From NCBI RefSeq assembly GCF_004402215.1, contig NZ_SOEZ01000023.1:37402-101401 (forward strand): a stretch of DNA of 64,000 bases. The letters are read 5' to 3'. This DNA comes from Cryobacterium tagatosivorans (GTDB lineage: Bacteria; Actinomycetota; Actinomycetes; Actinomycetales; Microbacteriaceae). Shown here in pieces: positions 24,527-35,544 of the stretch. A program made the position numbers and the translations under genes. The notes below the pieces were generated by a model. The model did not search any database and was not told where the DNA came from. It saw only the letters and a program-made list of their open reading frames with translations. Positions within the stretch are counted from its first letter, which is position 1, and each line of letters starts with the position of its first letter.

Positions 24527-26440
24527 TTGACTGACTGGACAACGATTCAGAACGTGGTTTTCCCGCTGGAGAACGACCCCGATGTGCTCTCGCTGTACCT
24601 CGACGCGGACATCTGGGCGCGATTCGGCGACACCGAGACCCGGGTGAGCGACAACGCGCACATCGATGACCTGATCTCGCGGGAGAGCATCCGGATCGAA
24701 GCCGGCCAGCGCGTCTCCTTCGCCAGCTACTTCAACGCGTTCCCCGCGTCCTACTGGCAGCACTGGACGACGGTGCGCTCGGTTCGCCTGAGCCTTACAA
24801 CCGAGGGCGCCGGGACGCTGATGATCTACCGGTCGACCGCGCACGGCATCGCCCAGCGCGTCGAGTCGCACACCCTGGCCGGCACACTGAGCACCAGCGT
24901 CGACCTCCCCGTCGTCACCTTCGGCGACGGCGGCTGGTACTGGTTCGACATCGTCGCCGGCACCGAGCCCCTCGTGCTCCGCGGAGGCAGCTGGGCCACC
25001 CCGGACCGGCCCGTCCGGACCGGCAAGGTGTCCCTCGGGATCACCACCTTCAACAAGCCCGACTACTGCGTCGCAACGCTCGACGCCCTCGCCGGCAGCG
25101 GTGCGCTGCTGGGCGAGATCGACCGGGTGTTCCTCGTCGACCAGGGCAACGACAAGGTCAGCGCCCAGGGCGCCTACCCGGATGTCGCGGCCAGGCTCGG
25201 CGCCCAGCTCGAGGTCATCGAGCAGCCCAACCTCGGCGGCTCGGGCGGTTTCGCCCGGTCGATGGCCGAAACGCTCGACCGGCCGGAGAGCGACTTCGTG
25301 CTGCTGCTCGACGACGACGTCAAGGTCGAGCCCGAGAGCATCTTCCGCGCCCTGCAGTTCGGCCGGTTCAGCCGGCGTCCCGTGCTCGTCGGCGGCCACA
25401 TGTTCGACCTGCTCGACCGTCCGGTGCTGCACGCCTTCGCCGAGACCGTCGACCTCAAGCCGTTCGTCTGGCACTCGCAGCCGCACGACAAGGTCCCCCA
25501 CGACTTCCGCTTCAGCAATCTGCGCCAGACCCGCTGGATGCACGCCCGGATGGACGCCGACTACAACGGCTGGTGGTTCTGCCTCATCCCGACCGAGGTG
25601 CTCCGGACCGTCGGGCTGTCCCTGCCCGCCTTCATCAAGTGGGACGACGCGGAGTACTGCCTCCGGGCAGGCGCGGCCGGCTTCGCGACCGTCAGCCTGC
25701 CGGGCGCCGCACTCTGGCACGTGTCCTGGCTGGACAAGGACGACTCCATCGACTGGCAGGCCTACTTCCACGCCCGCAACCGGTTCGTGGCCGCGCTGCT
25801 GCACTCGCCGTTCGCCGGCGGCGGGGACCTCCTGCGCGACAGCCGCATCTGGGACATCAAGCACCTCCTCTCGATGCAGTACTACCCGGTCGCCCTGCGC
25901 CAGCAGGCCATGCGCGACGTGCTGAGCGGCCCCGCGCACATGCACGCGACGTTGCCGACCAAGCTCGCGGAGCTCCGCGCGCAGGCCGCCGACTTCCGTG
26001 AGAAGCGCGTGCTGAAATCGGATGCCGAGACCCCCGTGACCAACGAAGGCAAGCGCGTCTACCCGATCCCGGCCGGCACCCAGCAGGCCAAGGGACCCCG
26101 CGGCCTGGCGCTGGTCCTCTTCACCGCCCAGATGGTGGCCAGACACTGGCTGGTCAAGCCGGCCCCGGCCAATGTCGAGCGGCCGCAGGTGGAGCTCTCC
26201 AAGCGCGACGGCGTGTGGTTCCGGCTGCCCTACTTCGACAGCGCCCTGGTCTCCACCGCCGACGGCGCCGGCAAGACCTGGTACACCCGGGACCGGCGCC
26301 AGTTCCGACGGATGCTGCGCGAGAGCTGGCGCCTGCACCGGGAAATCGGTCGCCGCTGGCCCGAGCTGGCCCGCCAGTACCGGGACGCGCTGCCCGAGAT
26401 CACCTCGGTCGAGGAGTGGAACAAGACGCTCGGTCGCTGA
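24527..26440 (+). CDS. GlfT2-like galactofuranosyltransferase
   Basis: GT2 enzyme of 637 aa, matching the length of mycobacterial GlfT2, which polymerises galactofuranose. Residues 1 to about 160 form the beta-rich N-terminal domain. The GT-A domain starts at GKVSLGITTFNKPDYCVATL. The metal-binding DDD is in LLLDDDVKVEPES (about 262), and the acceptor/catalytic block FIKWDDAEYCLR (about 366) is followed by LPGAALWHVSW, supplying the His ligand. TTG start with GGAG upstream. It is convergent with glf, whose product UDP-galactofuranose would be its donor. Specificity is inferred. Confidence 0.9.
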   Translation: MTDWTTIQNVVFPLENDPDVLSLYLDADIWARFGDTETRVSDNAHIDDLISRESIRIEAGQRVSFASYFNAFPASYWQHWTTVRSVRLSLTTEGAGTLMIYRSTAHGIAQRVESHTLAGTLSTSVDLPVVTFGDGGWYWFDIVAGTEPLVLRGGSWATPDRPVRTGKVSLGITTFNKPDYCVATLDALAGSGALLGEIDRVFLVDQGNDKVSAQGAYPDVAARLGAQLEVIEQPNLGGSGGFARSMAETLDRPESDFVLLLDDDVKVEPESIFRALQFGRFSRRPVLVGGHMFDLLDRPVLHAFAETVDLKPFVWHSQPHDKVPHDFRFSNLRQTRWMHARMDADYNGWWFCLIPTEVLRTVGLSLPAFIKWDDAEYCLRAGAAGFATVSLPGAALWHVSWLDKDDSIDWQAYFHARNRFVAALLHSPFAGGGDLLRDSRIWDIKHLLSMQYYPVALRQQAMRDVLSGPAHMHATLPTKLAELRAQAADFREKRVLKSDAETPVTNEGKRVYPIPAGTQQAKGPRGLALVLFTAQMVARHWLVKPAPANVERPQVELSKRDGVWFRLPYFDSALVSTADGAGKTWYTRDRRQFRRMLRESWRLHREIGRRWPELARQYRDALPEITSVEEWNKTLGR

Positions 26441-26465
26441 GCCGCTGCGTCGGCGAGGGCGGCCG

Positions 26466-28924
<2,459 letters not shown>

Positions 28925-28999
28925 GGGGTCCAGTCTACCCGGGCGGAGCAGCGGCGGCCGCCGGGGGCGGGCTGCGACCCCGCCCGAGTGGCGCCGACC

Positions 29000-29024
29000 C
29001 CCTCCCGCGGGTCACGGGGGAGGG
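29000..29024 (-). terminator. Possible hairpin in the gap after the GT2 gene
   Basis: CCCTCCC (29000-29006) pairs with GGGAGGG (29018-29024) across 11 nt, in the 113-bp gap between the GT2 gene (stop 29038) and the dehydrogenase gene (start 28924). There is no T-run. It may attenuate rather than end transcription of the block. Confidence 0.25.
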
Positions 29025-29037
29025 CGCGGAGCCAGCC

Positions 29038-30117
29038 CTAAAGCCCGGCGCGCACGAGCGCAGAAGCGACGGCGAAGCGCAGCGGCGCCTCCCGCGCGAG
29101 GAGCAGGAGGGGATTCCTCGGCACCAGTGACGGCGGCGAGAGGTAGCGGCGCCGGCCGGCGGCGGCCGCGAGCAGGTCGTCGGCAGGGGCCCCGACATCG
29201 CGGATGACGTCTATGAGGGCGCGGTCGGACCGCGACAGCACCTCCACGGCATGCGGGGCGGCGCCCACGCATCCTTCGAGGCCGGCGGCCAGCGTGGCCC
29301 GTTCGGCCGGGGTCCAGAGTGCGGGGTCCTGGCGGTTGTGCACGGTGCCGAAGATGTGCACCCGGATGAGCTTCACGACGAGGGCCTCGCACTGCTGGGG
29401 CGTGAGGGCCCTGAGCAGCTCGCTGGCGAGCAGTCGGTTCAGGAAGATGAAGTCGTCGGCGACTGGCTTGGGCGCGAGGGTGACGCGGTCGGATGCGTCG
29501 TTGTGGATGCGATAGGCCGGCCCCCTGCGGTCGCGGCTGATCCGGGCCCCGGAGAACCAGAGCGCCGTCGAGTACTCCACATCTCCCCCGGTGCCGGGAA
29601 CGGACATTAGCCGCAGCGCACCGAACCGTTCGCGGGAGACGAGCCCGAGCGGGGCGCTCCGGTAGGAGAGCCGGTCGCGGACCCCGTCCAGGGCGGCCGC
29701 CCGGAAGGGTCGGCTCGGCGGCGTCGGCACGTTGGCCGCCCCGGCGTGCGCGAGGCGCGGGATGACGACATCGGCCCCGTCGCGCCGCTGCACGGCGAGC
29801 CAGGAGTCGATGGCACCGGGCTCGAGTTCGTCGTCGGAGCCCATGATCGACGTGAACGGAGCCGTCGCGGCATCCATGCCGGCGTTGAAGGGACCGCTGG
29901 GGCTGCGCACGCCGTCCTGCAGTTCGAGGAGGCGCAGCCGCGGATCGTCGGCCAGCTCGCCGAGGACGCGGCGGATCTCGCCGGGGTCGGTGTTGTGACA
30001 GACAACGCTCACCCGGATGGGTGCCGCGGTGTGCTTCAGCACCGACTCGACGGCGCGGTAGATCGGCCTTCGGGGGTTGTGCACGGCGATGATGTGGTCG
30101 ACACGTGGTTCAGGCAC
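29038..30117 (-). CDS. GT2 glycosyltransferase, paralogue A
   Basis: A 359-aa GT-A protein starting VPEPRVDHIIAVHNPRRPIY. The DxD-type block is SIMGSDDELEPGAIDSW, preceded by GPFNAGMDAATAPF; later blocks are DRLSYRSAPLGLVSRERFG, GGDVEYSTALWFSGARI and KLIRVHIFGTVHN. It is clearly related to the gene at 32470-33648, which shares all these blocks. I chose GTG 30117 because it lies just after the upstream gene; the open frame to 30441 is Arg-rich shadow inside that gene. Donor and acceptor unknown. Confidence 0.85.
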   Translation of the reverse strand: MPEPRVDHIIAVHNPRRPIYRAVESVLKHTAAPIRVSVVCHNTDPGEIRRVLGELADDPRLRLLELQDGVRSPSGPFNAGMDAATAPFTSIMGSDDELEPGAIDSWLAVQRRDGADVVIPRLAHAGAANVPTPPSRPFRAAALDGVRDRLSYRSAPLGLVSRERFGALRLMSVPGTGGDVEYSTALWFSGARISRDRRGPAYRIHNDASDRVTLAPKPVADDFIFLNRLLASELLRALTPQQCEALVVKLIRVHIFGTVHNRQDPALWTPAERATLAAGLEGCVGAAPHAVEVLSRSDRALIDVIRDVGAPADDLLAAAAGRRRYLSPPSLVPRNPLLLLAREAPLRFAVASALVRAGL

Positions 30118-30143
30118 GGCAGGGCGCTTCCAGCCGGGCCGGG

Positions 30144-31292
30144 CTAGCGGCCCGGGCTGGGGACCCGGGCGGTGAGGAGGTCGGCGATGGCCGTGTCCCA
30201 CACCTTGACCTCCGCCGCGGCGTTGAGCGTCGACGCCGCCGTGTCGGATGCCGCCTTGAACCGGGCGGTTGCCTCCGGCGTCAGGGCGTCGATGACGTCG
30301 GCCAGGGACTGGGCGGTGAAGTCGCCGGTGACCACGCCGAGCTCGTAGTCCCGAACGATGCTCGCCATCTCCGGCGACGGGCCGACGATGATGCCGAGGC
30401 GAGCCTGGACGTAGTCGAAGATCTTGTTCGGAAGCGCCCATTCGTAGCTGAAGTTGACGGGCGGCAGGACGAACACGCCGACATCGAACGCGTTGAGCGT
30501 CGGGATCAGTTCCGAGTAGCTAACCGGGTCGTGGACGGTGACCCCGTCGAGTTCGGCCGCGCGCTTGCGGAGCTGCACGATGAAGTCGGGGTGGTTGGGC
30601 GTGAGATAGAGGTCGAGGGTGGGGTTGGTGGTGCAGAGGGCGACAGCCTCGAGCATGATGTCCAGATGGCGGTTGCGCAGCCCGGCTCCGCTGTGCACGA
30701 GACGCAGGCGCTCTGCCGGCTCGCTCGGGGTCAGCGGCCACTCGGGCGTCGCGTTTTTGACGACGCCGGGCGCGAAACCGAAGTCCGCTGCGTACTGGCG
30801 GGCCAGTCCCGCGCCGACGGTGGTCGACGAGTTTACGTGGCGCACGTACTTGCGGGCCATCCAGCGGTAGTAGGGCGACAGCCAGCGCATCCAGCCCTTG
30901 TTCTCCGACCGGAGCTTCGGCGTGTATTCGTGGAGGTCGGCGTGCACTCCGGATGGCGCGTCCAGGGACAGGGCCAGCGGAACGGTTTCGAAGTCGTTGG
31001 CCAGCACGACGTCCCAGGAGCCCGGCTGCAGTTCCTTGCGGCACCATGCGACGGCGCTGGTTCTCCAGTACACGCGCTCGTACAGGCGCAGGGCCAGGTA
31101 CCGGGGGTACAGGTCGTTTTGCGGCTGGTCGTCCGGGATCCGGATGTGCCTGGCGACCCCCTCCGGGGCTGCGCCGTAGCCGCAGGTGGTGACGTCGTAC
31201 TGCTCGGAGAACAGGGTGACCTGCTTGAGCACTCTCGCGTCGCCCTCGATGGGCGAAAACGACAGGATGAGCAATCGCGGGCGCTCGGTCAT
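30144..31292 (-). CDS. Glycosyltransferase, GT4-like (GT-B)
   Basis: A 382-aa GT-B enzyme. The N-terminal half starts RPRLLILSFSPIEGDARVLK, with IEGDARV near the acceptor side. The C-terminal nucleotide-sugar domain includes RLVHSGAGLRNRHLDIMLEA and FSYEWALPNKIFDYVQARLG, the E-x7-E-like region of family 4. No signal peptide or transmembrane segment. The start overlaps the preceding GT gene by ATGA, so the two are co-translated. Specificity unknown. Confidence 0.85.
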   Translation of the reverse strand: MTERPRLLILSFSPIEGDARVLKQVTLFSEQYDVTTCGYGAAPEGVARHIRIPDDQPQNDLYPRYLALRLYERVYWRTSAVAWCRKELQPGSWDVVLANDFETVPLALSLDAPSGVHADLHEYTPKLRSENKGWMRWLSPYYRWMARKYVRHVNSSTTVGAGLARQYAADFGFAPGVVKNATPEWPLTPSEPAERLRLVHSGAGLRNRHLDIMLEAVALCTTNPTLDLYLTPNHPDFIVQLRKRAAELDGVTVHDPVSYSELIPTLNAFDVGVFVLPPVNFSYEWALPNKIFDYVQARLGIIVGPSPEMASIVRDYELGVVTGDFTAQSLADVIDALTPEATARFKAASDTAASTLNAAAEVKVWDTAIADLLTARVPSPGR

Positions 31293-32464
31293 GGGGAGTC
31301 CTCCTCCGGGTTGGTCAGGAATGGTCGAAGAACATCGGCGGAACGGCGGCCGTCGTGGACGCCCTGCACGAACTCGACCCCTGACCTCGCGATCGTTCGG
31401 TAGCGCTCACGATTCTCACACATGTCGCTGATGATTCTCTCGAGGGTGGCCGCCGTGGCCTCGACGATGGGCAGGTCGCGGCCGGTCTCCGCCTTCACCC
31501 GGGCGCGGACATCCGTCGTCACATGGCCGACGACGACGCGGCCGGCGGCGAGTGCCTCGCAGGCGGCGACCCCGTAGTCTCCGAGCCGGAATTGGTCGAG
31601 CACGACGTCGGCATGTCGGTAGACCGCCGGCATCTCCCCCGCCGGAACGCCCTCGATCCGCACGTACTCGATCAGGCCGTCGTCGTGCAGGCGGCGCATG
31701 ACCGGGTCGATCAGCTCCGAGCCCTTCATCGAGGCCCGGCTCGGCGCGTGCGCGACCACGGGTCGTTCGCGGGTGAACGGAACGGACTCGGTCGCCCACA
31801 GCGACGGGTCGACCACGACGGGAAGCCAGCTCGCCTCCGGAACGTCGCTCAGCAGTCCGAGCGTCGAAACGAAGACCGGGAGGCGCAGGGTGTCGAGCAG
31901 CGCCTTGTTCTCCAGCGCCTGCTTCTCGAGCCGGGCGGTGAGGTCCCCGAGCGCGCCGAGGAAGGGCGAGTACTCGTTTCCGGCGGCGTGGCGGCTGGGC
32001 AGGCGGATGTCGCTGCCGTGGCAGAGGAAGGCGGCACGAACGCCGGCTCCCAGCAGTTCGCGCACCTGCTGCTCGACGGTCTGGTCGTACACGCGGCCGA
32101 AGATGTGCCGTTCGGCTTCGATGATGACGTGGGTGAACCCGGTCAGCACCGCGTCGCGCTGTCGCCGCTGCCAGCCGCTCGAGAGCACATAGCCCGTGGC
32201 GGGGATGACGAGGTCGGCGGGGTGGCCGAACTCGCCGCCCACCCGGTAGGCCATCGTCACCGCGCCGACCCCGTCGATGTTCTGCTCGGCGGCCCTGGCC
32301 CAGCGCCAGGCCTGACCCGCCCAGTTCACCGGGGCGATGAAGAGGCGAATGGGGGTGCTGGGCGGCACGGCGACGTGGAGCTCGGCGGGGTCGTACCGGT
32401 AGCGATGCGGAAGGATCCGGTTGAGGACCCCGTCCGGGACCAGGCGCAGCAGGCGCCCGGCCAC
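31289..32464 (-). CDS. Glycosyltransferase-like GT-B protein, family member 1
   Basis: A 391-aa protein starting VAGRLLRLVPDGVLNRILPH (GTG start). Blocks are FLCHGSDIRLPSRHA, VVAHAPSRASMKGSELIDPV, ADVVLDQFRLGDYGVAACEA and a C-terminal ISDMCENRERYRTIARSGVE. The nucleotide-binding half looks like a GT4/GT1 fold. The same block order (GNDIRSP, VHAPSKPLLKGTPHV, HIVLNQFYAFVPGVLGIESM) occurs at 60515-61681, so the two belong to one family. It begins 5 nt after the upstream GT2 stop and overlaps the next gene by 4 nt. Confidence 0.75.
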   Translation of the reverse strand: MAGRLLRLVPDGVLNRILPHRYRYDPAELHVAVPPSTPIRLFIAPVNWAGQAWRWARAAEQNIDGVGAVTMAYRVGGEFGHPADLVIPATGYVLSSGWQRRQRDAVLTGFTHVIIEAERHIFGRVYDQTVEQQVRELLGAGVRAAFLCHGSDIRLPSRHAAGNEYSPFLGALGDLTARLEKQALENKALLDTLRLPVFVSTLGLLSDVPEASWLPVVVDPSLWATESVPFTRERPVVAHAPSRASMKGSELIDPVMRRLHDDGLIEYVRIEGVPAGEMPAVYRHADVVLDQFRLGDYGVAACEALAAGRVVVGHVTTDVRARVKAETGRDLPIVEATAATLERIISDMCENRERYRTIARSGVEFVQGVHDGRRSADVLRPFLTNPEEDSP

Positions 32465-32469
32465 CTTGG

Positions 32470-33648
32470 TCAGGCCCTGGGGAAGAATGGGATTCTCCCT
32501 TTTCGTCCGGTTGACGCGGACGCGGGCCGGCCTCGGGGCGCGGCCCGTTTGCCGGGGTCGACCGCGTAGAGGAGGTAGCGCACGAGCACTCCCTCACGGT
32601 CGAACAACCGGGTGGCCGTGCGGGGAAGGAGCCGGGCAGCACGGCCCCCGGCCGCGTGCCGGGTTACGGCGGCCGCGATGTCGCTCGGACCGGTTCGGCG
32701 ATCGAGAAGGACGTCGAGCAGGTCGCGATCCACTCGCGGGAACGGTTCGAGGGCATCGGGGGCCAGGCGGAGCAGGGCGGCCAGGCAGCCGCGGACGGCG
32801 TCAACCGAGGCCGCGTCCCACTGGTCGGCCGTCGGTCGCGCGAGCACGGCGCCCAGCAGGTGCACCCGGATCAGCTTGATCGACAGCGCTCGGCGCACCG
32901 GAGCAGGCGATGCGGCGAGCCAGTCGCGTCGGGCGAGGTCGTTCACCGCAGTGAGGGCCACGGCCGCCGACATCGGCGCCGTCGTCACGCGGGTGTCCGC
33001 GTCGGCCCCGATCACGTAGCAGGCGGTATCCGAGGCGAGGTCGATCCTGGCTCCGCTCGCCCAGAGGCGCGAACTGATGGCCAGGTCGCCTCCGGAGCGC
33101 ACGCCCTCGGTGAACCGCAGCCCGAGCTCGTTCACCAGGCTGCGGCGCAGCAGCCCGAGCGGGGACGAACGATAGAAGAGGCGGTCCTTGACCGGTTCGA
33201 GCCGGTGGCGGCGCCACGCCCGCACGAGCGGGTTGCGAAGAACACTGGCCCCCTGGTGACGGAGGGCGGCCAGGAGCACGTCGGGGTTGTTGCGGCGCAC
33301 CTCGCTGGTCCAGGCATCCATCGCGCCGGGTTCCAGGAAATCGTCGGATCCCATGACCCCGACGTATTCGCCGGTCGCCAGGTCGAGGCCGTGATTGAAC
33401 GGGCCGGTGGGAGCGGCGATGCCGTCGGCGAATTCGACGACCCGCAGCCCGCGGCCGGCCAGCCCCTCGAACTGCCCCATCACGGCGTCCCGGCTGATGC
33501 CGTGGCAGACGACGGTGACCCGAACGCCGTCCGGGTTGCCGGCGAGCACGGAGCGCACCGCCCGGCCGACGGGACGGCCCGGGTCGTGAACCGGGATGAC
33601 GAGGTCGACCAGCGGCTCGCTGGGACCCGCTCCTGGGCCGCTGGTCAC
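32470..33648 (-). CDS. GT2 glycosyltransferase, paralogue B
   Basis: A 392-aa GT-A protein with a GTG start, paralogous to the gene at 29038-30117. Blocks are VDLVIPVHDPGRPVGRAVRS, GPFNHGLDLATGEYVGVMGS followed by DDFLEPGAMDAW, DRLFYRSSPLGLLRRS, GGDLAISSRLWASGARI and KLIRVHLLGAVLAR. The C-terminus carries a basic, disordered tail (KRAAPRGRPASASTGRKG). It directly follows the ABC exporter gene with a 4-nt gap. Function by inference: transfer of a sugar to the same glycan as paralogue A. Confidence 0.85.
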   Translation of the reverse strand: MTSGPGAGPSEPLVDLVIPVHDPGRPVGRAVRSVLAGNPDGVRVTVVCHGISRDAVMGQFEGLAGRGLRVVEFADGIAAPTGPFNHGLDLATGEYVGVMGSDDFLEPGAMDAWTSEVRRNNPDVLLAALRHQGASVLRNPLVRAWRRHRLEPVKDRLFYRSSPLGLLRRSLVNELGLRFTEGVRSGGDLAISSRLWASGARIDLASDTACYVIGADADTRVTTAPMSAAVALTAVNDLARRDWLAASPAPVRRALSIKLIRVHLLGAVLARPTADQWDAASVDAVRGCLAALLRLAPDALEPFPRVDRDLLDVLLDRRTGPSDIAAAVTRHAAGGRAARLLPRTATRLFDREGVLVRYLLYAVDPGKRAAPRGRPASASTGRKGRIPFFPRA

Positions 33649-33652
33649 GCCG

Positions 33653-35434
33653 TTACCGGGTCAGACCGGCAAGCGCGGCCTGCACGGCGAAGTCGGGCAC
33701 GGCCGCGACGACCTCGCTGAAGGTGCCGTTGGCCACGATCTTGCCGTCGCGCATGAAGCAGACCTGGTCGCTGTCCATGACGGTCGACAACCGGTGCGCG
33801 ACGGCGACAACGGTCACCTGTCCGCGAAGTTCCCTGATCGCGGTGGCGACATCGGACTCGGTCTTGGTGTCGAGCGCGCTCGTGGCCTCGTCCATGACGA
33901 GGATGAGCGGGTCGCTGTACAGCGCCCTGGCGATCCCGAGCCTCTGGCGCTGCCCGCCGGAGAGGGACATCCCCCGGTCGCCGACCCGTGAGTCGATTCC
34001 CCCGGCGCGCGCTTCGATCGTCGGCCAGAGCTGTGCGCGCTCGAGCGCCTGCTTGACCTTGTCGCGGTCGAAGTCATTGTTCCAGGTGAGCGCGACGTTC
34101 TGCGCGACGGTCCCGTCGAAGAGCGAGACGTCCTGGGGGACGTAGCCGACGCGCGAGCGCCACGCCGCCAGGACGGTGTCGAGCGGTACGCCATCGATGG
34201 AGATTTCGCCGCTGGAGGGAATGAGCAGGCCCAGGATGAGGTCGACGAGCGTGGACTTGCCGGCGCCCGACGATCCGACCAGGCCGACGGTGCTGCCCAT
34301 CGGGATCGTGAGGTCGACGCCGGAGAGCGAGGATTCCTTGGTCCCAGGGTAGGTGAACTCGACACCGCGCAGCACGATAAGCTTCGGTTCCTCCGCGAGG
34401 GGATCGTGCCCGATGCGCTCGGCGTGCTCGATGTAGCCGCGGGCCGCGTGGATGTCCTTGATGACGGCCTGGACCTGCGGGATGTTGGCGTGGGTCTGGG
34501 TGATGATCGACTGGAACCCGGTGAGGGAGGGCACAAGCCGGAAACCGGCCACCCCGAAGAGCGCGACGGCCGCGAAGGCCGCGGTCATCCCGCCGCCCAC
34601 GTATGCGACCCCGCCGACGAGGAGGAAGCCGCCAACGAGCGCCGATTCGAGGACGAACTTGGGGACACCGCCGAGGAAGCTGAGGTTGGCGCGAGCCCTG
34701 GTCGTGTGGATGCGGTTGGCGTGCACCACGGCGGCGACCTCGCCGGCCTTGTTGCGCAGGGTGATTTCCTTGAGCGCGGCCACCATATCCGTCATCAGCG
34801 ATGCCACGCGGAAGGAGTAGTCGCGGTTGACGCGGCCGGCCTCAATCGACTTCCGCGCCACCCAGTAGTAGAGCATCCCGGCAATCAGGCCGAGGTAGCC
34901 GATTGTGACCAGTGCCGTGATCGGCTGGGCGATGACGATGACGACGATCACGGACACGCAGGTGGTGAGCAGCGTCGGCAGGGCCAGGACGGGCAGCAGG
35001 AACCCGGCGGTCGCGTTCGCGATTCCGACATCGGCCAGCCGCACCAGCTGGGATGTGTTGCGCTTCAGGCGTTCCGTCCACGGTGCCTTGATGTACGCGT
35101 CGAAGAGCTGGTCGCCGATCTGCAGTTCGTACACGGCGAACCGCCTCGTCGCGAACCACTGCAGCCCGACGCTGAGGGCGGACTTCAGGATGATGAGACC
35201 GGACACGGCCACAAGGATCCAGACGTAGCCGTCGACGGAGATCGTGCCGACCACCGGGAGCGAGACCGGGCTGTTCTGCACCATCTGGGTCAGCGATACG
35301 GCCAAGAGGCCCAGTGCGGCGATATCCAGGAGAGCGAGGGCGCCCGAAATGAGGACGTAGGTCCAGAGGAAAACGACTGCGCGGCTCGGGAGAAGGGGCA
35401 TGAGCTGCTTCAGCGTGCGCCAGATGAGCTTCAA
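33653..35434 (-). CDS. ABC exporter, fused permease-ATPase
   Basis: A 593-aa half-transporter. Six transmembrane helices occupy roughly residues 15-310. The ATPase domain has Walker A VGSSGAGKSTLVD, Q-loop VGYVPQDVSLFDG, signature LSGGQRQRLG, Walker B PLILVMDEATSALD and H-loop VAHRLST. It is similar to lipid-linked-glycan flippases of the MsbA/PglK type. I favour the TTG start at 35434 (LKLIWRTLKQLMPLL) because AAGGA lies 9 nt upstream; the frame can start at 35482. It sits inside a glycosyltransferase run, so a lipid-linked oligosaccharide is the likely substrate. Confidence 0.9.
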   Translation of the reverse strand: MKLIWRTLKQLMPLLPSRAVVFLWTYVLISGALALLDIAALGLLAVSLTQMVQNSPVSLPVVGTISVDGYVWILVAVSGLIILKSALSVGLQWFATRRFAVYELQIGDQLFDAYIKAPWTERLKRNTSQLVRLADVGIANATAGFLLPVLALPTLLTTCVSVIVVIVIAQPITALVTIGYLGLIAGMLYYWVARKSIEAGRVNRDYSFRVASLMTDMVAALKEITLRNKAGEVAAVVHANRIHTTRARANLSFLGGVPKFVLESALVGGFLLVGGVAYVGGGMTAAFAAVALFGVAGFRLVPSLTGFQSIITQTHANIPQVQAVIKDIHAARGYIEHAERIGHDPLAEEPKLIVLRGVEFTYPGTKESSLSGVDLTIPMGSTVGLVGSSGAGKSTLVDLILGLLIPSSGEISIDGVPLDTVLAAWRSRVGYVPQDVSLFDGTVAQNVALTWNNDFDRDKVKQALERAQLWPTIEARAGGIDSRVGDRGMSLSGGQRQRLGIARALYSDPLILVMDEATSALDTKTESDVATAIRELRGQVTVVAVAHRLSTVMDSDQVCFMRDGKIVANGTFSEVVAAVPDFAVQAALAGLTR

Positions 35435-35514
35435 ATCAGTGCCGTCCTTCGTCGAAGTGCCAACACCTATGTTCCCACACAACGTTCTGGGCGCTTGCTG
35501 GGCGCCACAGCGCT

Positions 35515-35544
35515 GCGGTCAGCGGCGGTCAGCGGCGGTCAGCG
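35515..35544. repeat. 10-bp tandem repeat at the 3' end of a glycosyltransferase gene
   Basis: Three perfect copies of GCGGTCAGCG (35515-35544). The stop codon (TGA, reading TCA at 35519-35521) lies in the first copy, and the other copies place TGA in the remaining two frames, giving stops in all three minus-strand frames within 23 bp. Confidence 0.85.

Noticed and set aside
24392..26338. A 648-codon minus-strand frame
   Set aside because: Antisense to the GlfT2-like gene, which has the full motif set; the antisense product has no recognisable domain.
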